NCBI GenBank assembly: GCA_006844705.1
Contig: SPJS01000109.1
Coordinates: 1 to 60,969 of the forward strand
Source of the DNA: Methylococcaceae bacterium
GTDB taxonomy: Bacteria; Pseudomonadota; Gammaproteobacteria; Methylococcales; Methylomonadaceae
Direction: 5' to 3'
Length of the DNA: 60,969 nt
Part shown: positions 8,455 through 18,406 of the stretch, piece after piece
Layout: the number at the start of each line of letters is the position of its first letter
Numbering within the stretch: the stretch's first letter is position 1
The notes under the pieces: model-generated
What the model was told of the DNA's origin: nothing
The model's input: only the letters and a program-made list of their open reading frames with translations
The model's database searches: none
Made by a program: the position numbers and the translations under genes

Positions 8455-8883
8455 TTATTCCGGCAAGTTTGGAATGATATAACGTTCAAGAATAGTATTG
8501 AGTTGATTGCAGTTTTCTGCCGAAGCATTCAGCTCACCTTCTGTGCCGGTGTTCAATACAAACCTCACTGATAATTTTGAATCCGCATTCGCTGGCTGAT
8601 TAATCGTGTAATTTTCCTTATTCATGTCCCAACGCGTTATTCTTTTGGCAAAAACACTGGCGCTATAACTCACGTCTGTATCATCACTTAAAAAGTGCTT
8701 TGCTTCACCCACCAGGTCATCCGCAAACAGCCATAGGCTCTCAAACGTCGCACCAGAAAGAAATGCCGTCTCAAAACGATAGGGACCGTAAAGTTCTTCA
8801 AATAATGCGACCGCTTTTTCGGCCTTTTCAATATCCTGTTCTGCCAAGCCTGCTGAAGAAAAGTACTCGTTGTATTTGCTCAT
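8455..8883 (-). CDS. Unrecognised 142-residue acidic protein
   Basis: Not recognised. It starts MSKYNEYFSSAG, has no signal peptide or membrane segment, and is rich in Glu, Asp and Ala, with alternating helical (about 15-65) and strand-like (about 70-125) stretches. A single Cys lies near residue 127. It is convergent with dolP. No motif was found, and a small soluble cytoplasmic protein is all that can be said. Confidence 0.55.
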   Translation of the reverse strand: MSKYNEYFSSAGLAEQDIEKAEKAVALFEELYGPYRFETAFLSGATFESLWLFADDLVGEAKHFLSDDTDVSYSASVFAKRITRWDMNKENYTINQPANADSKLSVRFVLNTGTEGELNASAENCNQLNTILERYIIPNLPE

Positions 8884-9060
8884 TTTTTACCTTTATAAAA
8901 TGTTTTCTAACGTTTTTGAATATGTCGGCTCAATACAAGCAAAAATACAGCCAGGTTTAGTGACCATTGGCGATAGCTCATCGACGTTGCAAATACCGCT
9001 ATCTTCAATGGTGTGATATTTGCTCAAAAGAAATAACTTCACTTAAGCAAGAGGCAGAAC

Positions 9061-9591
9061 ATGTTTGACGATCCGTCATCAATCTATGATGAACAGTGGG
9101 TCATCTGGAATGTTTTCTTCGGTGTTCGCGACATTGTAACCATCGGTGAAATTGAAGTTTCCGACAATGGCAAACAAGCCTGGCTGGAGGAACCTTATGA
9201 TATGGTCGGCCCATTTTGTCTTGATGAGCTTGTCAGCGCAGGCCAAATCAGCTTTGCTGAATGTCTTGTCATGTCTTACCAGAACTGGAATGAACACCGT
9301 GTAGAACTGCAGCTGAAAGCGCAAAGCAAGCAACGTGCAGCACACGAAAAGTTATTTAAACAGCAGGACGGTTTTAACCAAAACCGAAGCCACCCCCAAC
9401 ACTTTCAGCACCACAAAGAAAAAGAATACCGGGCGTCGCTGAATTTACCCGCTGATGGAGAACTGCAGCCGTCTGAAATTAAAGCGGCTTTCCGGCGACG
9501 TGCTCAAAAAACGCACCCGGATGTTGGAGGCAGTCACGAGGTATTTATCCAAATCACGGAAGCGAGAGATGCTTTGCTTGCCTGCCTCTAA
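9061..9591 (+). CDS. GYF_2-like domain and C-terminal J-domain protein
   Basis: 176 residues. The N-terminal half has DMVGPFCLDELVSAGQI (about 47-63), resembling the W..GP(F)..EEL...G.I pattern of bacterial GYF_2 domains. The C-terminal 60 residues are a J-domain remnant: LNLPADGELQPSEIKAAFRRRAQKTHPDVGG carries the HPD tripeptide that stimulates DnaK ATPase. Between them lies a Gln/His/Lys-rich linker (105-125). It is likely a specialised DnaK co-chaperone; the client is unknown. It stands alone on its strand. Confidence 0.72.
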   Translation: MFDDPSSIYDEQWVIWNVFFGVRDIVTIGEIEVSDNGKQAWLEEPYDMVGPFCLDELVSAGQISFAECLVMSYQNWNEHRVELQLKAQSKQRAAHEKLFKQQDGFNQNRSHPQHFQHHKEKEYRASLNLPADGELQPSEIKAAFRRRAQKTHPDVGGSHEVFIQITEARDALLACL

Positions 9592-9900
9592 ATACTCTTT
9601 GAGAGTGTTGTAAATCTGACAAAAACAACAATAGCACTGTCGTATGACTAATCCACCTGCTCAAGCCGGATTCAAGTTGGCTGAAAGCCCGCCATTCTGC
9701 GAGCAAAAAAGTTGTAGGTTACGAATTCGTGGGGACAATGGGGAATAGCCAGGGGATATTAATGTATCTGCCAGTGGGCGGACAATTGAATTGGCAGACC
9801 AATATAAGACTGTAAAAAGAAGTGATATCGTGCGGTTATCACTGCACGATATCAGCTCGATGCGCGCTCTGTCTGTATCACCAACAGCGCACCTGACCGG
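9592..9900. other. Intergenic, 309 bp, with one strong hairpin
   Basis: No open frame of note. Contains the perfect hairpin at 9823-9854, described separately. No tRNA or clear intrinsic terminator was seen. Confidence 0.5.
9823..9854. repeat. Perfect 11-bp inverted repeat next to the PEP-CTERM gene
   Basis: TGATATCGTGC (9823-9833) and GCACGATATCA (9844-9854) are exact complements around a 10-base loop. The 14-mer ATCGTGCGGTTATC within it recurs at 10859-10872 on the other side of the PEP-CTERM gene. No T run follows on either strand, so it is not a typical terminator for that gene. Confidence 0.55.
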
Positions 9901-10638
9901 TTACGCGTATTTACGTCGCCAGACACTCAATCCCAAAACACCAGACACGAACAACCAGGCGGCTGCCGGTACGGGAACCGGGCTATATTCATAGTGGATA
10001 GTGACGGTGCCCGGATCGTTATTAAACGTCAGATCACCAACATAATCATCACTGTTTTCCAACAATGACCCAAATTCATAAGCGACAAACCACACGTCCA
10101 AAACCTCGACTTCGCCAACGCCCACAAAATCGCTTTCATCATAATCGCTGGCAGTAACAATGTCGCCTAATCCGGTTTCATCAAAAACCCCCGAATCAAA
10201 AAATTCATTAAAACACACGTCGCTTCCTGAGGATGCGCTACATCCCAATCCTCCCTCAAGAGCCTGTGAGCCGATGACATGGCCAAATTGGGTTCCATTA
10301 AAAATAATTTCTATATCTGTGAAACTTGTTGAGAATTCAACTGAATGCGCTAGCAATGGATTTACAACCTCGTAAGCTTCGATTTGCAAGGAATAGCTAA
10401 AGTCAAAAGCGATATCCAATGAGATGCCGGTTAAGGTTCCTAATGACGAATCAAACTTAGGTAACCCGGTGATGGTTTCCTGAAAAAACAAAGACTGTCC
10501 ATCATAAGAACTGTCTAATTGAATACTCTCATCCAATAAAGGCGAACTGCTTGAAAAGCTGACGACATTTGCCGAGGCATGGCTGACAAAAATACCACAA
10601 AATAAGACAAAGAAAAACTGACGATAATTATGTTTCAT
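9901..10638 (-). CDS. PEP-CTERM (VPxPA-type) sorted exported protein
   Basis: 245 residues. An N-terminal signal peptide (hydrophobic QFFFVLFCGIFVSHASA) is followed by a beta-rich Ser/Asp-rich body with a Cys pair near 136-145. The C terminus has the sorting tag: VPVPAAAWLF, a hydrophobic helix, and a basic WRRK tail. Such tags are recognised by exosortase and occur with exopolysaccharide loci; no exosortase is in the window. The body is not recognised. No upstream sigma-54-type -24/-12 pair was found. Confidence 0.85.
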   Translation of the reverse strand: MKHNYRQFFFVLFCGIFVSHASANVVSFSSSSPLLDESIQLDSSYDGQSLFFQETITGLPKFDSSLGTLTGISLDIAFDFSYSLQIEAYEVVNPLLAHSVEFSTSFTDIEIIFNGTQFGHVIGSQALEGGLGCSASSGSDVCFNEFFDSGVFDETGLGDIVTASDYDESDFVGVGEVEVLDVWFVAYEFGSLLENSDDYVGDLTFNNDPGTVTIHYEYSPVPVPAAAWLFVSGVLGLSVWRRKYA

Positions 10639-10933
10639 TTACAACTCCGACTGATTAAAAAAACATCATTAGGATTCAAGCAATTATTATTCCTTGCCTT
10701 AACAATCAATACCTTAAAACATTACATATTACTAAATGTGATTTTTTGTTAAAAATCTTGACACCCAACCCGTAGACACGCGCTTAAAACATAGAACCCA
10801 TTTTCCACAAAATTAAAACGCGTTAACACGTTTTTCGCTAGGAGGCTGTAATAGGCTTATCGTGCGGTTATCTCCGCATGCTACTTGATGGCTTCTGACC
10901 AGAAACGGCTCGGTATCTTTCACCTGTGCTTTT

Positions 10934-12109
10934 TTAAGCTTGCAAACGCATCTCCACCAGCTTGACCCAATAGCTGACGCCTATCGGCAAGATGTCATCA
11001 TTAAAATCATAATGTGGATTGTGCAGCAGACAGCCGTTTTCTCCCGGGCCGTTACCCAGCCAGAGGTAGCATCCGGGTTTTTGTTGTTGCATGAAGGCAA
11101 AGTCTTCCGAGCCCATGCTGGGCGTTGGCGTTAAGTCGACCGCCGCTTCACCGGCCACGGCTTTGGCAGCGGCAATGGCGTGCTCGGTGATCGCCGGGTC
11201 GTTGCTAGTGACGGGATAGCCGGGGTTTTCCGGGTTATAGAGGACCTCGGCATTGACAGAAAAGCTGTTGGCCGTGGCCTGGCTGATCTGCTCGATGTGG
11301 TGACGAATCAATTCTTGTACAGGCTCACTAAAACAACGAAAAGTGCCGCGCAGTATGACGCGATCGGGGATCGCATTCCAGGTATGACCGCCGTGAATCT
11401 GGGTGATGCTGACCACCGCTGAATCCACCGGGTTAACAGCGCGGCTGACGATAGACTGCAATACAGTGATTAAATGCGCGGCAGCCAACATGACATCATT
11501 GCCCAGATGCGGCATGGCCGCGTGGGTGGCGGTACCGCTCAGGGTAATTTCAAAACAGTCGAATGAAGCCATCATCGCCCCCGGCTTGACCGCAAAATGA
11601 CCTGTTGGAACATCTGGAAAATTATGCAAACCATACACTTCCTGTGCCGGAAAACGTTCAAACAAGCCTTGTTCGATCATTTTCTGCGCGCCGGCGCGGC
11701 CTTCTTCCGCAGGCTGGAAAATAAAATACACCGTGCCGTCAAAGTCACCGTGCTGCGCCAGATATTTTGCCGCCCCCAGCAGCATGGCAGAATGCCCGTC
11801 ATGGCCGCAGGCATGCATTTTTCCAGCATGTTGCGATGTGTAGGGCAACGCGTTTTGCTCTTGAATGAACAGCGCATCCATATCCGCGCGCAACGCTATC
11901 TTGCGCTCGCTGTTGCCGTGACTCAATGTCGCCACGACGCCGGTTTCAGCAATGCCTTCAGCAACCTCCAGCCCAAAGGCTTTTAATTTATCGGCAATAA
12001 AGCGGGCTGTTGCCTGTTCTTCATACGCCGTTTCAGGATATTGATGAAAATGCTGCCGCCATGCGCGAATTTCGGCATGCATTGCCTTGATTTTTTCTTT
12101 TACAGACAT
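10934..12109 (-). CDS. M20-family amidohydrolase (hippurate/N-acyl-amino-acid hydrolase type)
   Basis: 391 residues. ALRADMDAL (73-81), HACGHDGHSAMLLGAAKYL (metal ligands Cys and His), the FQPAEEGRAGAQKMIE block (135-150), GLHNFPDVPTG and the C-terminal GSEDFAFM are M20D hallmarks of HipO/AmhX/IAA-amino-acid hydrolases, which remove acyl groups from amino acids with two Zn or Mn ions. No signal peptide; cytoplasmic. It is divergent from lexA, and its A/T-rich upstream region is shared with the lexA promoter. Confidence 0.93.
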   Translation of the reverse strand: MSVKEKIKAMHAEIRAWRQHFHQYPETAYEEQATARFIADKLKAFGLEVAEGIAETGVVATLSHGNSERKIALRADMDALFIQEQNALPYTSQHAGKMHACGHDGHSAMLLGAAKYLAQHGDFDGTVYFIFQPAEEGRAGAQKMIEQGLFERFPAQEVYGLHNFPDVPTGHFAVKPGAMMASFDCFEITLSGTATHAAMPHLGNDVMLAAAHLITVLQSIVSRAVNPVDSAVVSITQIHGGHTWNAIPDRVILRGTFRCFSEPVQELIRHHIEQISQATANSFSVNAEVLYNPENPGYPVTSNDPAITEHAIAAAKAVAGEAAVDLTPTPSMGSEDFAFMQQQKPGCYLWLGNGPGENGCLLHNPHYDFNDDILPIGVSYWVKLVEMRLQA

Positions 12110-12179
12110 ATTTTTATCATTTTATTTCAATAGGTTAAAAAATATTCCTAAGAAAACACAATAATTTTTTAAAAAACAT

Positions 12180-12208
12180 TTGTTCTCTTTTTGTTCTTGT
12201 ATTACTAT
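12180..12208 (+). promoter_or_regulatory. lexA promoter with overlapping GTTC-N7-GTTC candidate operator
   Basis: TTGTTC (12180-12185), 17 bp, then TACTAT (12203-12208) is a good sigma-70 pair. GTTC at 12182-12185 and GTTC at 12193-12196 are spaced by exactly 7 bases, the LexA-box arrangement described for alphaproteobacteria. The first half overlaps the -35 and the second lies in the spacer, the expected place for autorepression. No CTGT-N8-ACAG box is seen. Confidence 0.6.
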
Positions 12209-12233
12209 TTTTACAAAACAAATGGAGAACAAA

Positions 12234-12860
12234 GTGCCCAACACCTCTCATTTAACCAGAAAACAGCAGGAAATATTGGACTTTCTGATTGACCATCAGG
12301 ATCAATTTCCTCACCCGCCCACGCTGGAGGAACTGTGCCTGGCGATGGGGCTGAAATCGCGCGGCTCTCTGCACAAGCATATTCAAAGCCTAATCGACGC
12401 CGGACTGGTGGAAGCGCCCAACCGCAAACAGCGCGGCGTTCGCCTGACCGAAGCCGCGCTATCAGACGTCAATAAAAACGAATCCGGGCTGCCTTTATAT
12501 GGTGCTATTGCCGCCGGTGCGCCCATAGAAGCAATTGAGAATATCAGTTACATGCCGGTTCCCGACCAATTGAAAACGGATAACCCGTGCTATGTCTTGC
12601 TGGTAAAAGGCGATTCGATGATTGAAGTCGGCATTTTTGATGGCGACTGGGTGGTGATTGAACAACGCAGTCATGCCCGTAATGGCGAAATCGTCGTCGC
12701 CCTGGTTGATAACAACGAGGCCACCCTAAAGTTTATCGAACAATATCCTAACGAAACCCTTTTAATTCCGGCCAATAGCGCCATGCAGGCCATGCGTTTT
12801 CATCCCTCGCAGGTGGAAATCCAAGGCGTGCTGGTTGGCCAGATGCGCAGTTACCTTTAA
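12234..12860 (+). CDS. lexA: LexA SOS repressor/autoprotease
   Basis: 208 residues from GTG 12234, chosen because GGAG lies 6 bases upstream; ATG 12222 is in frame but has no ribosome binding site. Winged HTH: TRKQQEILDFLIDH through SRGSLHKHIQSLIDAG. The peptidase has cleavage site A94-G95 (AIAAGAP), nucleophile S128 in KGDSM and K166 in ATLKF, so self-cleavage on RecA* is intact. The recognition helix (SRGSLHKHI) differs clearly from the E. coli type (SPNAAEEHL), which fits the unusual upstream operator. A 55-residue gene follows 17 bp later. Confidence 0.93.
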   Translation: MPNTSHLTRKQQEILDFLIDHQDQFPHPPTLEELCLAMGLKSRGSLHKHIQSLIDAGLVEAPNRKQRGVRLTEAALSDVNKNESGLPLYGAIAAGAPIEAIENISYMPVPDQLKTDNPCYVLLVKGDSMIEVGIFDGDWVVIEQRSHARNGEIVVALVDNNEATLKFIEQYPNETLLIPANSAMQAMRFHPSQVEIQGVLVGQMRSYL

Positions 12861-12877
12861 CCTGACTGGAGAAAACC

Positions 12878-13045
12878 ATGCTGAAACATATCCACATGCA
12901 AGATCAAATCGACAACCGTATCGAAGAGTTGATGAATGAAATTCCCATGCACGAGCACAAGGATTATGACTGGGAAGAGCTCTTCCAGAATGCCGCCACG
13001 TTTGCGTTAGTGACTTTATTTATCACGCTGGGCGTTAATTGGTAA
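12878..13045 (+). CDS. 55-residue single-pass membrane protein downstream of lexA
   Basis: ATG 12878, preceded by CTGGAGAAAACC (a good GGAG site), opens a 55-codon frame ending at TAA 13045. The first 36 residues are charged and rich in His, Glu and Met (MLKHIHMQDQ start), and residues about 37-53 form one hydrophobic helix (AATFALVTLFITLGV). It lies 17 bp after lexA on the same strand and is probably in the SOS transcript. Not recognised; small membrane proteins beside lexA elsewhere inhibit division, but that is only an analogy. Confidence 0.6.
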   Translation: MLKHIHMQDQIDNRIEELMNEIPMHEHKDYDWEELFQNAATFALVTLFITLGVNW

Positions 13046-13103
13046 CCATGTTAAACGTATGCCGTTGTGTTAGCTGTTCCTGATCCGACTTCCGCGGGGA
13101 CAG

Positions 13104-13973
13104 CTAAAACAAATACTCCAGCACCAGCCCACAGAACACCACTTGCCCCAACCTGTGGCTGTTCAAGAACGCTTTAAAACAATCGTCTTTTTGACGATGA
13201 AAAATCAGCTTTTGCTGGTAAGCGAAAAGTCCGGCAGCGCCGGCAAGCCCCACGTAGTAAAACAAGCCCAGTTGCTCCATCATGCCCACGGTGATCAGTA
13301 ACCCCATGACGATAATCTGCAGCACGCCCATGATTTCGCGTTCTTTATCGCCAAACAGAATGGCGGTGGATTTTACGCCGATTTTTAAATCATCTTCCTT
13401 ATCCACCATCGCGTACATGGTGTCATACACCAGCGCCCATAGCATCACCGCCAGATATAAAATCCACGCCACCATTGGAATAGTGTCAGTTTGCGCGGCA
13501 AACGCCATCGGCACAGCAAAGCCAAAAGCAATGCCCAGATATGCCTGTGGCAGGTGGGTGTAGCGTTTCATAAACGGGTAACTGGCTGCCAGAAATGCCG
13601 CAACAAACGACAACAGAATGGTTTTGGTATTGAGCAATAACACCAATGTAAAGGCGATCAGGCATAACACCACAAACAAGGCCAATGCCTCTTTGGGTTT
13701 AACCAGACCTGCAGCAATGGGACGTTCTCTGGTACGTTCGACATGCGGATCAAAATCGCGGTCGGCATAATCATTAATCACACAGCCCGCTGCACGCATT
13801 AACACCACACCGGCACAAATCACCAGCAACACCAAACCGTCTGGCCGCCCTTTACCGGCAATCCATAACGCCCAAAGCGAAGGCCAAAGCAAAATGTAAA
13901 TACCTATCGGGCGGTGAAACCGCCCCAGCAACCAATATTGATGTAGTCTGTCTTTGATAAATGCTTTATCCAT
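13104..13973 (-). CDS. ubiA: 4-hydroxybenzoate polyprenyltransferase
   Basis: 289 residues from ATG 13973. The first Asp motif is [19 protein letters not shown] (about 70-88) and the second is [13 protein letters not shown] (about 188-200); both chelate Mg for the prenyl diphosphate. Eight to nine membrane helices are evident. UbiA attaches the isoprenoid tail to 4-hydroxybenzoate in ubiquinone synthesis. The longer frame starting at 14024 would overlap hldE by about 60 bp; the chosen start overlaps it by 8 bp. A 3' hairpin (13070-13106) overlaps the stop codon. Confidence 0.95.
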   Translation of the reverse strand: MDKAFIKDRLHQYWLLGRFHRPIGIYILLWPSLWALWIAGKGRPDGLVLLVICAGVVLMRAAGCVINDYADRDFDPHVERTRERPIAAGLVKPKEALALFVVLCLIAFTLVLLLNTKTILLSFVAAFLAASYPFMKRYTHLPQAYLGIAFGFAVPMAFAAQTDTIPMVAWILYLAVMLWALVYDTMYAMVDKEDDLKIGVKSTAILFGDKEREIMGVLQIIVMGLLITVGMMEQLGLFYYVGLAGAAGLFAYQQKLIFHRQKDDCFKAFLNSHRLGQVVFCGLVLEYLF

Positions 13974-15396
13974 GCGCTTCACCGCGTATGGTTTTGATGA
14001 TGGAGGTGGTGGAATGCCCTTCAATAAACGACAGAATTTTCACTTCACCCCCATTTTCCAGCACGCTTTCATGCCCGGCAATTTCGGTGATATCGCTGTA
14101 ATCCCCACCCTTGACCAAAATATCCGGTAGCAGCACATCAATGGTTTCTTTCGGGGTATCCTGCTCAAACGGCAACACCCAGTCCACACACTCCAGCGCA
14201 GCCAGCATTTCCATGCGGTGCTGCAAATCATTGATCGGACGTTCCGGCCCTTTTAGTCGCGAGACTGAGGCATCACTGTTCACCAGTACCACCAGGCGAT
14301 CACCCAGCGTACGCGCCTGTTGCAGATAGCGCACATGGCCTGGATGCAGAATATCGAAGCACCCATTGGTCATGACTATTTTTTCACCATTGTCTTGTGC
14401 GGTCTGCATCAAGCGCTGCATTTGTTCAATTTCGCATACGCCGTGTTTTTCCGCACGCTGGCCGTACATGGCTTGCAACAATTCATCAGGCGTAACTGTG
14501 GCGGTGCCCAGTTTACCAACCACCACACCGGCGCCCATGTTGGCCAGTTGCATGGCTTCAGACATGGGCAACTTTGCCGCCAATCCTGTCGCCATTAATG
14601 AAATCACGGTGTCACCCGCTCCCGTCACATCAAACACTTCACGCGCATGGGTAGGTAGATGAATGGGGTCTACCTGATGTTGCAATAACGTCATTCCATG
14701 CTCGCCACGCGTTACCAATATTGCTTGCAGATTCAGGTCATCAATCAGATTCAGGCCTTTTTCGACAATCTGCTGTACACTGCCGCACTTGCCGACCACG
14801 GCTTCAAATTCACTAAAATTCGGCGTGATTAGTGTGGCATCCCGATAACGGGAAAAATCACTGCCTTTGGGGTCAATCAACACCGGCTTGTTCATCTGCT
14901 TGCACAGGCGGATAAACGGCTCGATCCGAGTTAGTGTTCCTTTGCCGTAATCTGACAAGATAACAACCCGCGCCTGTTCAACCTCGGCATGAAACAGATG
15001 CAATAATCGCTCGCTCTCAGCCTGTACAAAACCTTCTTCAAAATCCAGACGGATCAACTGCTGGTGACGACTCATGATGCGTAATTTAGTCACCGTAGGG
15101 CTGTCCGCCAGTTTTTCAAACAGGCACAACACGCCTTGCGACTTTAACTGCTGCTGCAGCAACTCTGCCGCTTCATCCTCCCCAGTCAAGCCCATCAACG
15201 ATGCTTTCGCGCCCAATGAGGCAATATTCAATGCCACATTACCTGCGCCTCCTGGGCGGCTTTCATCTTCCTTTACATGAACGACGGGCACCGGGGCTTC
15301 AGGAGAAATGCGGGATGTTGATCCATGCCAGTATCGATCAAGCATCAAATCTCCCAATACCAAAACATGGACCGAGGAAAAATCAGGTAATTGCAT
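13966..15396 (-). CDS. hldE: Bifunctional heptose-7-phosphate kinase / heptose-1-phosphate adenylyltransferase
   Basis: 476 residues. Residues 1-320 are a PfkB-type kinase ([17 protein letters not shown] near 47-63; catalytic GAGDTVIS near 258-265). Residues 340-476 are a nucleotidyltransferase with [16 protein letters not shown]. Together they make ADP-heptose for the LPS inner core. Both domains and their catalytic motifs are complete. It overlaps ubiA by 8 bp and shares a divergent promoter region with arsC. Confidence 0.96.
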   Translation of the reverse strand: MQLPDFSSVHVLVLGDLMLDRYWHGSTSRISPEAPVPVVHVKEDESRPGGAGNVALNIASLGAKASLMGLTGEDEAAELLQQQLKSQGVLCLFEKLADSPTVTKLRIMSRHQQLIRLDFEEGFVQAESERLLHLFHAEVEQARVVILSDYGKGTLTRIEPFIRLCKQMNKPVLIDPKGSDFSRYRDATLITPNFSEFEAVVGKCGSVQQIVEKGLNLIDDLNLQAILVTRGEHGMTLLQHQVDPIHLPTHAREVFDVTGAGDTVISLMATGLAAKLPMSEAMQLANMGAGVVVGKLGTATVTPDELLQAMYGQRAEKHGVCEIEQMQRLMQTAQDNGEKIVMTNGCFDILHPGHVRYLQQARTLGDRLVVLVNSDASVSRLKGPERPINDLQHRMEMLAALECVDWVLPFEQDTPKETIDVLLPDILVKGGDYSDITEIAGHESVLENGGEVKILSFIEGHSTTSIIKTIRGEAHG

Positions 15397-15423
15397 AGCT
15401 TAGAATACAGTTTTAATCCAAAA

Positions 15424-15433
15424 TGCTATTATA
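15424..15433. promoter_or_regulatory. Overlapping divergent -10 boxes for arsC and hldE
   Basis: Plus strand: TGCTATTAT (15424-15432), an extended -10 for the arsC operon. Minus strand: TATAAT (complement of 15428-15433), about 32 bp before the hldE start codon. The two boxes occupy the same bases, so polymerase binding would be mutually exclusive. No strong -35 is seen for either. Confidence 0.5.
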
Positions 15434-15480
15434 CCCGCCGTTCCCGTGAATTTTTCAGCTTCCCCGTAAAACTAAAGATT

Positions 15481-15828
15481 ATGAGCGTACAGATTTTACA
15501 TAACCCGCGTTGCAGCAAATCTCGCCAGACCCTGCAACTGTTGAAAGACCAAGGCATAGAGCCTGAAATTATCGACTATTTAAAAACCCCGCCAACAACG
15601 GAGCAACTGGCCGATATACTGGACAAACTGGATATGCAGCCGCGCGACTTAATGCGTAAAAAAGAAAAAGAATACAAGGAAACCGGCATGAATGACGCAT
15701 CGCTGGACAAGGATGCGCTGATCGCCGGGATGGTGGCCACACCTAAACTCATCGAGCGACCTATCGTGCTGGCCAATGGTAAAGCGGCGATTGGGCGTCC
15801 ACCGGAAGATGTATTAGCTATTCTTTAA
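15481..15828 (+). CDS. arsC: ArsC-family reductase (YfgD-like)
   Basis: 115 residues from ATG 15481. HNPRCSKSRQTLQLL carries the redox Cys11, and the YLKTPPT and LIERPIVL...AIGRPPEDV blocks are those of glutaredoxin-coupled arsenate reductases. Position directly upstream of wrbA, DUF2069 and hda matches the conserved yfgD locus, whose product may not be a dedicated arsenate enzyme; no arsR or arsB is near. First gene of a five-gene rightward operon. Confidence 0.88.
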   Translation: MSVQILHNPRCSKSRQTLQLLKDQGIEPEIIDYLKTPPTTEQLADILDKLDMQPRDLMRKKEKEYKETGMNDASLDKDALIAGMVATPKLIERPIVLANGKAAIGRPPEDVLAIL

Positions 15829-15836
15829 ATATATAG

Positions 15837-16770
<934 letters not shown>

Positions 16771-16771
<1 letters not shown>

Positions 16772-17475
16772 TGGGCGTACAGCTCCCGCTGCAGTTCGAT
16801 TTTAACCGCCAACAAAATTTTGCCAGTTTTTTTCCGGGCAATAATCAGGAAACGTATACTCATTTACAGGGGTTCCCGGTTAACTCTGAACACCAGCAAA
16901 TCCAGCTGTGGGGCGCTGCTGGCCAGGGTAAAACTCACCTGTTACAAGCCACTTGCCAGCTGGCCAGCGAACAGCAGCTCAGCACCTTTTATCTGGCATT
17001 AGGCTCAACTCAATGCCCACCTCCATCCATTCTGGACGGACTGGAAGATATTCAGCTGGTCTGCCTGGACGATATTGACCTCATTGCAGGGCAGGACGCG
17101 TGGGAGCATGCTTTGTTCCATTTTTACAATGCGCATAAAAACTATGGCCATAAACTGCTTGTTTCAACTTCACTTGCGCCTGTTGAGCTTCACTTTTCCC
17201 TGCCCGATTTGAAAACGCGCCTGGGCTGGGGACTGACTTTGAAACTGAACGCACTCAGCGATGAGCAGATTCTGGGGGCGTTATGCGCAAGAGCCAAGCA
17301 ACGCGGCTTTGATATTCCGGATAATGTCGGTCAGTTTTTAATCCGTCACTATGATCGCAAAATGGCCGGTCTGTGGGATATGCTGGACAAGATTGACCAG
17401 ACGACATTATCCAGGCAACGCAAATTAACCATTCCCCTGTTAAAACAGATTATGGCTGAACCCTATGCAGACTAA
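16771..17475 (+). CDS. hda: DnaA regulatory inactivator Hda
   Basis: 234 residues, AAA+ fold. An N-terminal clamp-binding motif is MGVQLPLQF (QLPLQF). Walker A WGAAGQGKTHLL (49-60) and Walker B VCLDDIDLI (about 92-100) are present, and sensor 2 is near the C terminus. With DNA-loaded beta clamp it promotes DnaA-ATP hydrolysis after initiation. DiaA, which acts in the opposite sense, is 9 kb away. Overlaps panE by 11 bp. Confidence 0.95.
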
Positions 17476-18406
17476 GGTTTTAATTGTCGGTGCCGGTGCC
17501 ATCGGTGCCTTTTATGGCGCACTGCTGGCTAAAGCCGGAGCAAATGTAGCGGTCGTCTGTCGCTCAGATTATGAGGTGGTCAAATCGCAAGGCTATCAAA
17601 TCAACAGTGATGTCCTTGGTCAATGGGGTTTTCATCCAGAGCAGATTGTCACTCGCGCCAAAGAGTATCAGGGGCAGGCTGACTATGTCATTTTATGCAG
17701 CAAAATCACGCCGGACGTCAATCGTGCGGAATTGATCAAAGATGCTCTACATGCCGGCACAAGCATTGTCTTAATTCAGAATGGCATTGAAGTAGAACAG
17801 GAACTTGCATCCGCCTTCCCTGGTAATGAACTGATCAGCGGTCTGGCCTTTATCTGCAGTAATCGTACCGCCCCTGGCGTGATTCATCATCTGGCCTATG
17901 GCAAATTAACGCTGGGCAATTTTCCTCACGGCTGCAGCGAAAAAACCCGACATTTGATTAATCTGTTTGCCCAATCCGGCATTGAATGTATTGGTATGGA
18001 CGATATCGTTACCGGGCGCTGGATCAAATGCGTGTGGAATGCGCCATTCAACCCATTGTCCGTCCTTGCTGGTGGCCTGCCTACCAAAGCCATTCTGGAT
18101 ACTCAGGAACCGCTGATTCGTGGCATTATGCAGGAAGTCTGTCAAATCGCGGCCGCTTGCGGCCATCCTTTGCCAGACGATATCATCGACATCAATATCA
18201 ACAACACCCATGCCATGCCTCCTTATAAAACCAGCATGTTGCTGGATTTTGAACGCGGCAATGTCATGGAAACTGAAGTGATTCTGGGAAATACACTGCG
18301 TGCGGCCGAACGCGAAAGTGTAGATGCCCCAAGAATAAAAACACTTTATGCATTAATGAAGTTGATAGAACTTTCAAACCAGAACTCACGCGGAATGACA
18401 ATGTGA
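17465..18406 (+). CDS. panE: 2-dehydropantoate 2-reductase (ketopantoate reductase family)
   Basis: 313 residues. NADPH motif VGAGAIGAFYGALLA (5-19), catalytic Lys in GRWIKCVWNAPFNPLS (about 178-193), and Glu/Ser in the C-terminal LDFERGNVMETEVILGN block match PanE. It reduces ketopantoate to pantoate in pantothenate synthesis. The usual neighbours panB and panC are absent, so a paralogue acting on another 2-oxoacid is possible. Last gene of the arsC operon. Confidence 0.85.
   Translation: MQTKVLIVGAGAIGAFYGALLAKAGANVAVVCRSDYEVVKSQGYQINSDVLGQWGFHPEQIVTRAKEYQGQADYVILCSKITPDVNRAELIKDALHAGTSIVLIQNGIEVEQELASAFPGNELISGLAFICSNRTAPGVIHHLAYGKLTLGNFPHGCSEKTRHLINLFAQSGIECIGMDDIVTGRWIKCVWNAPFNPLSVLAGGLPTKAILDTQEPLIRGIMQEVCQIAAACGHPLPDDIIDININNTHAMPPYKTSMLLDFERGNVMETEVILGNTLRAAERESVDAPRIKTLYALMKLIELSNQNSRGMTM

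Noticed and set aside
13070..13107. Hairpin TTAGCTGT...ACAGCTAA at the 3' end of ubiA as a terminator
   Set aside because: No T run follows the stem on either strand, and it overlaps the ubiA stop codon; kept only as a remark under ubiA.
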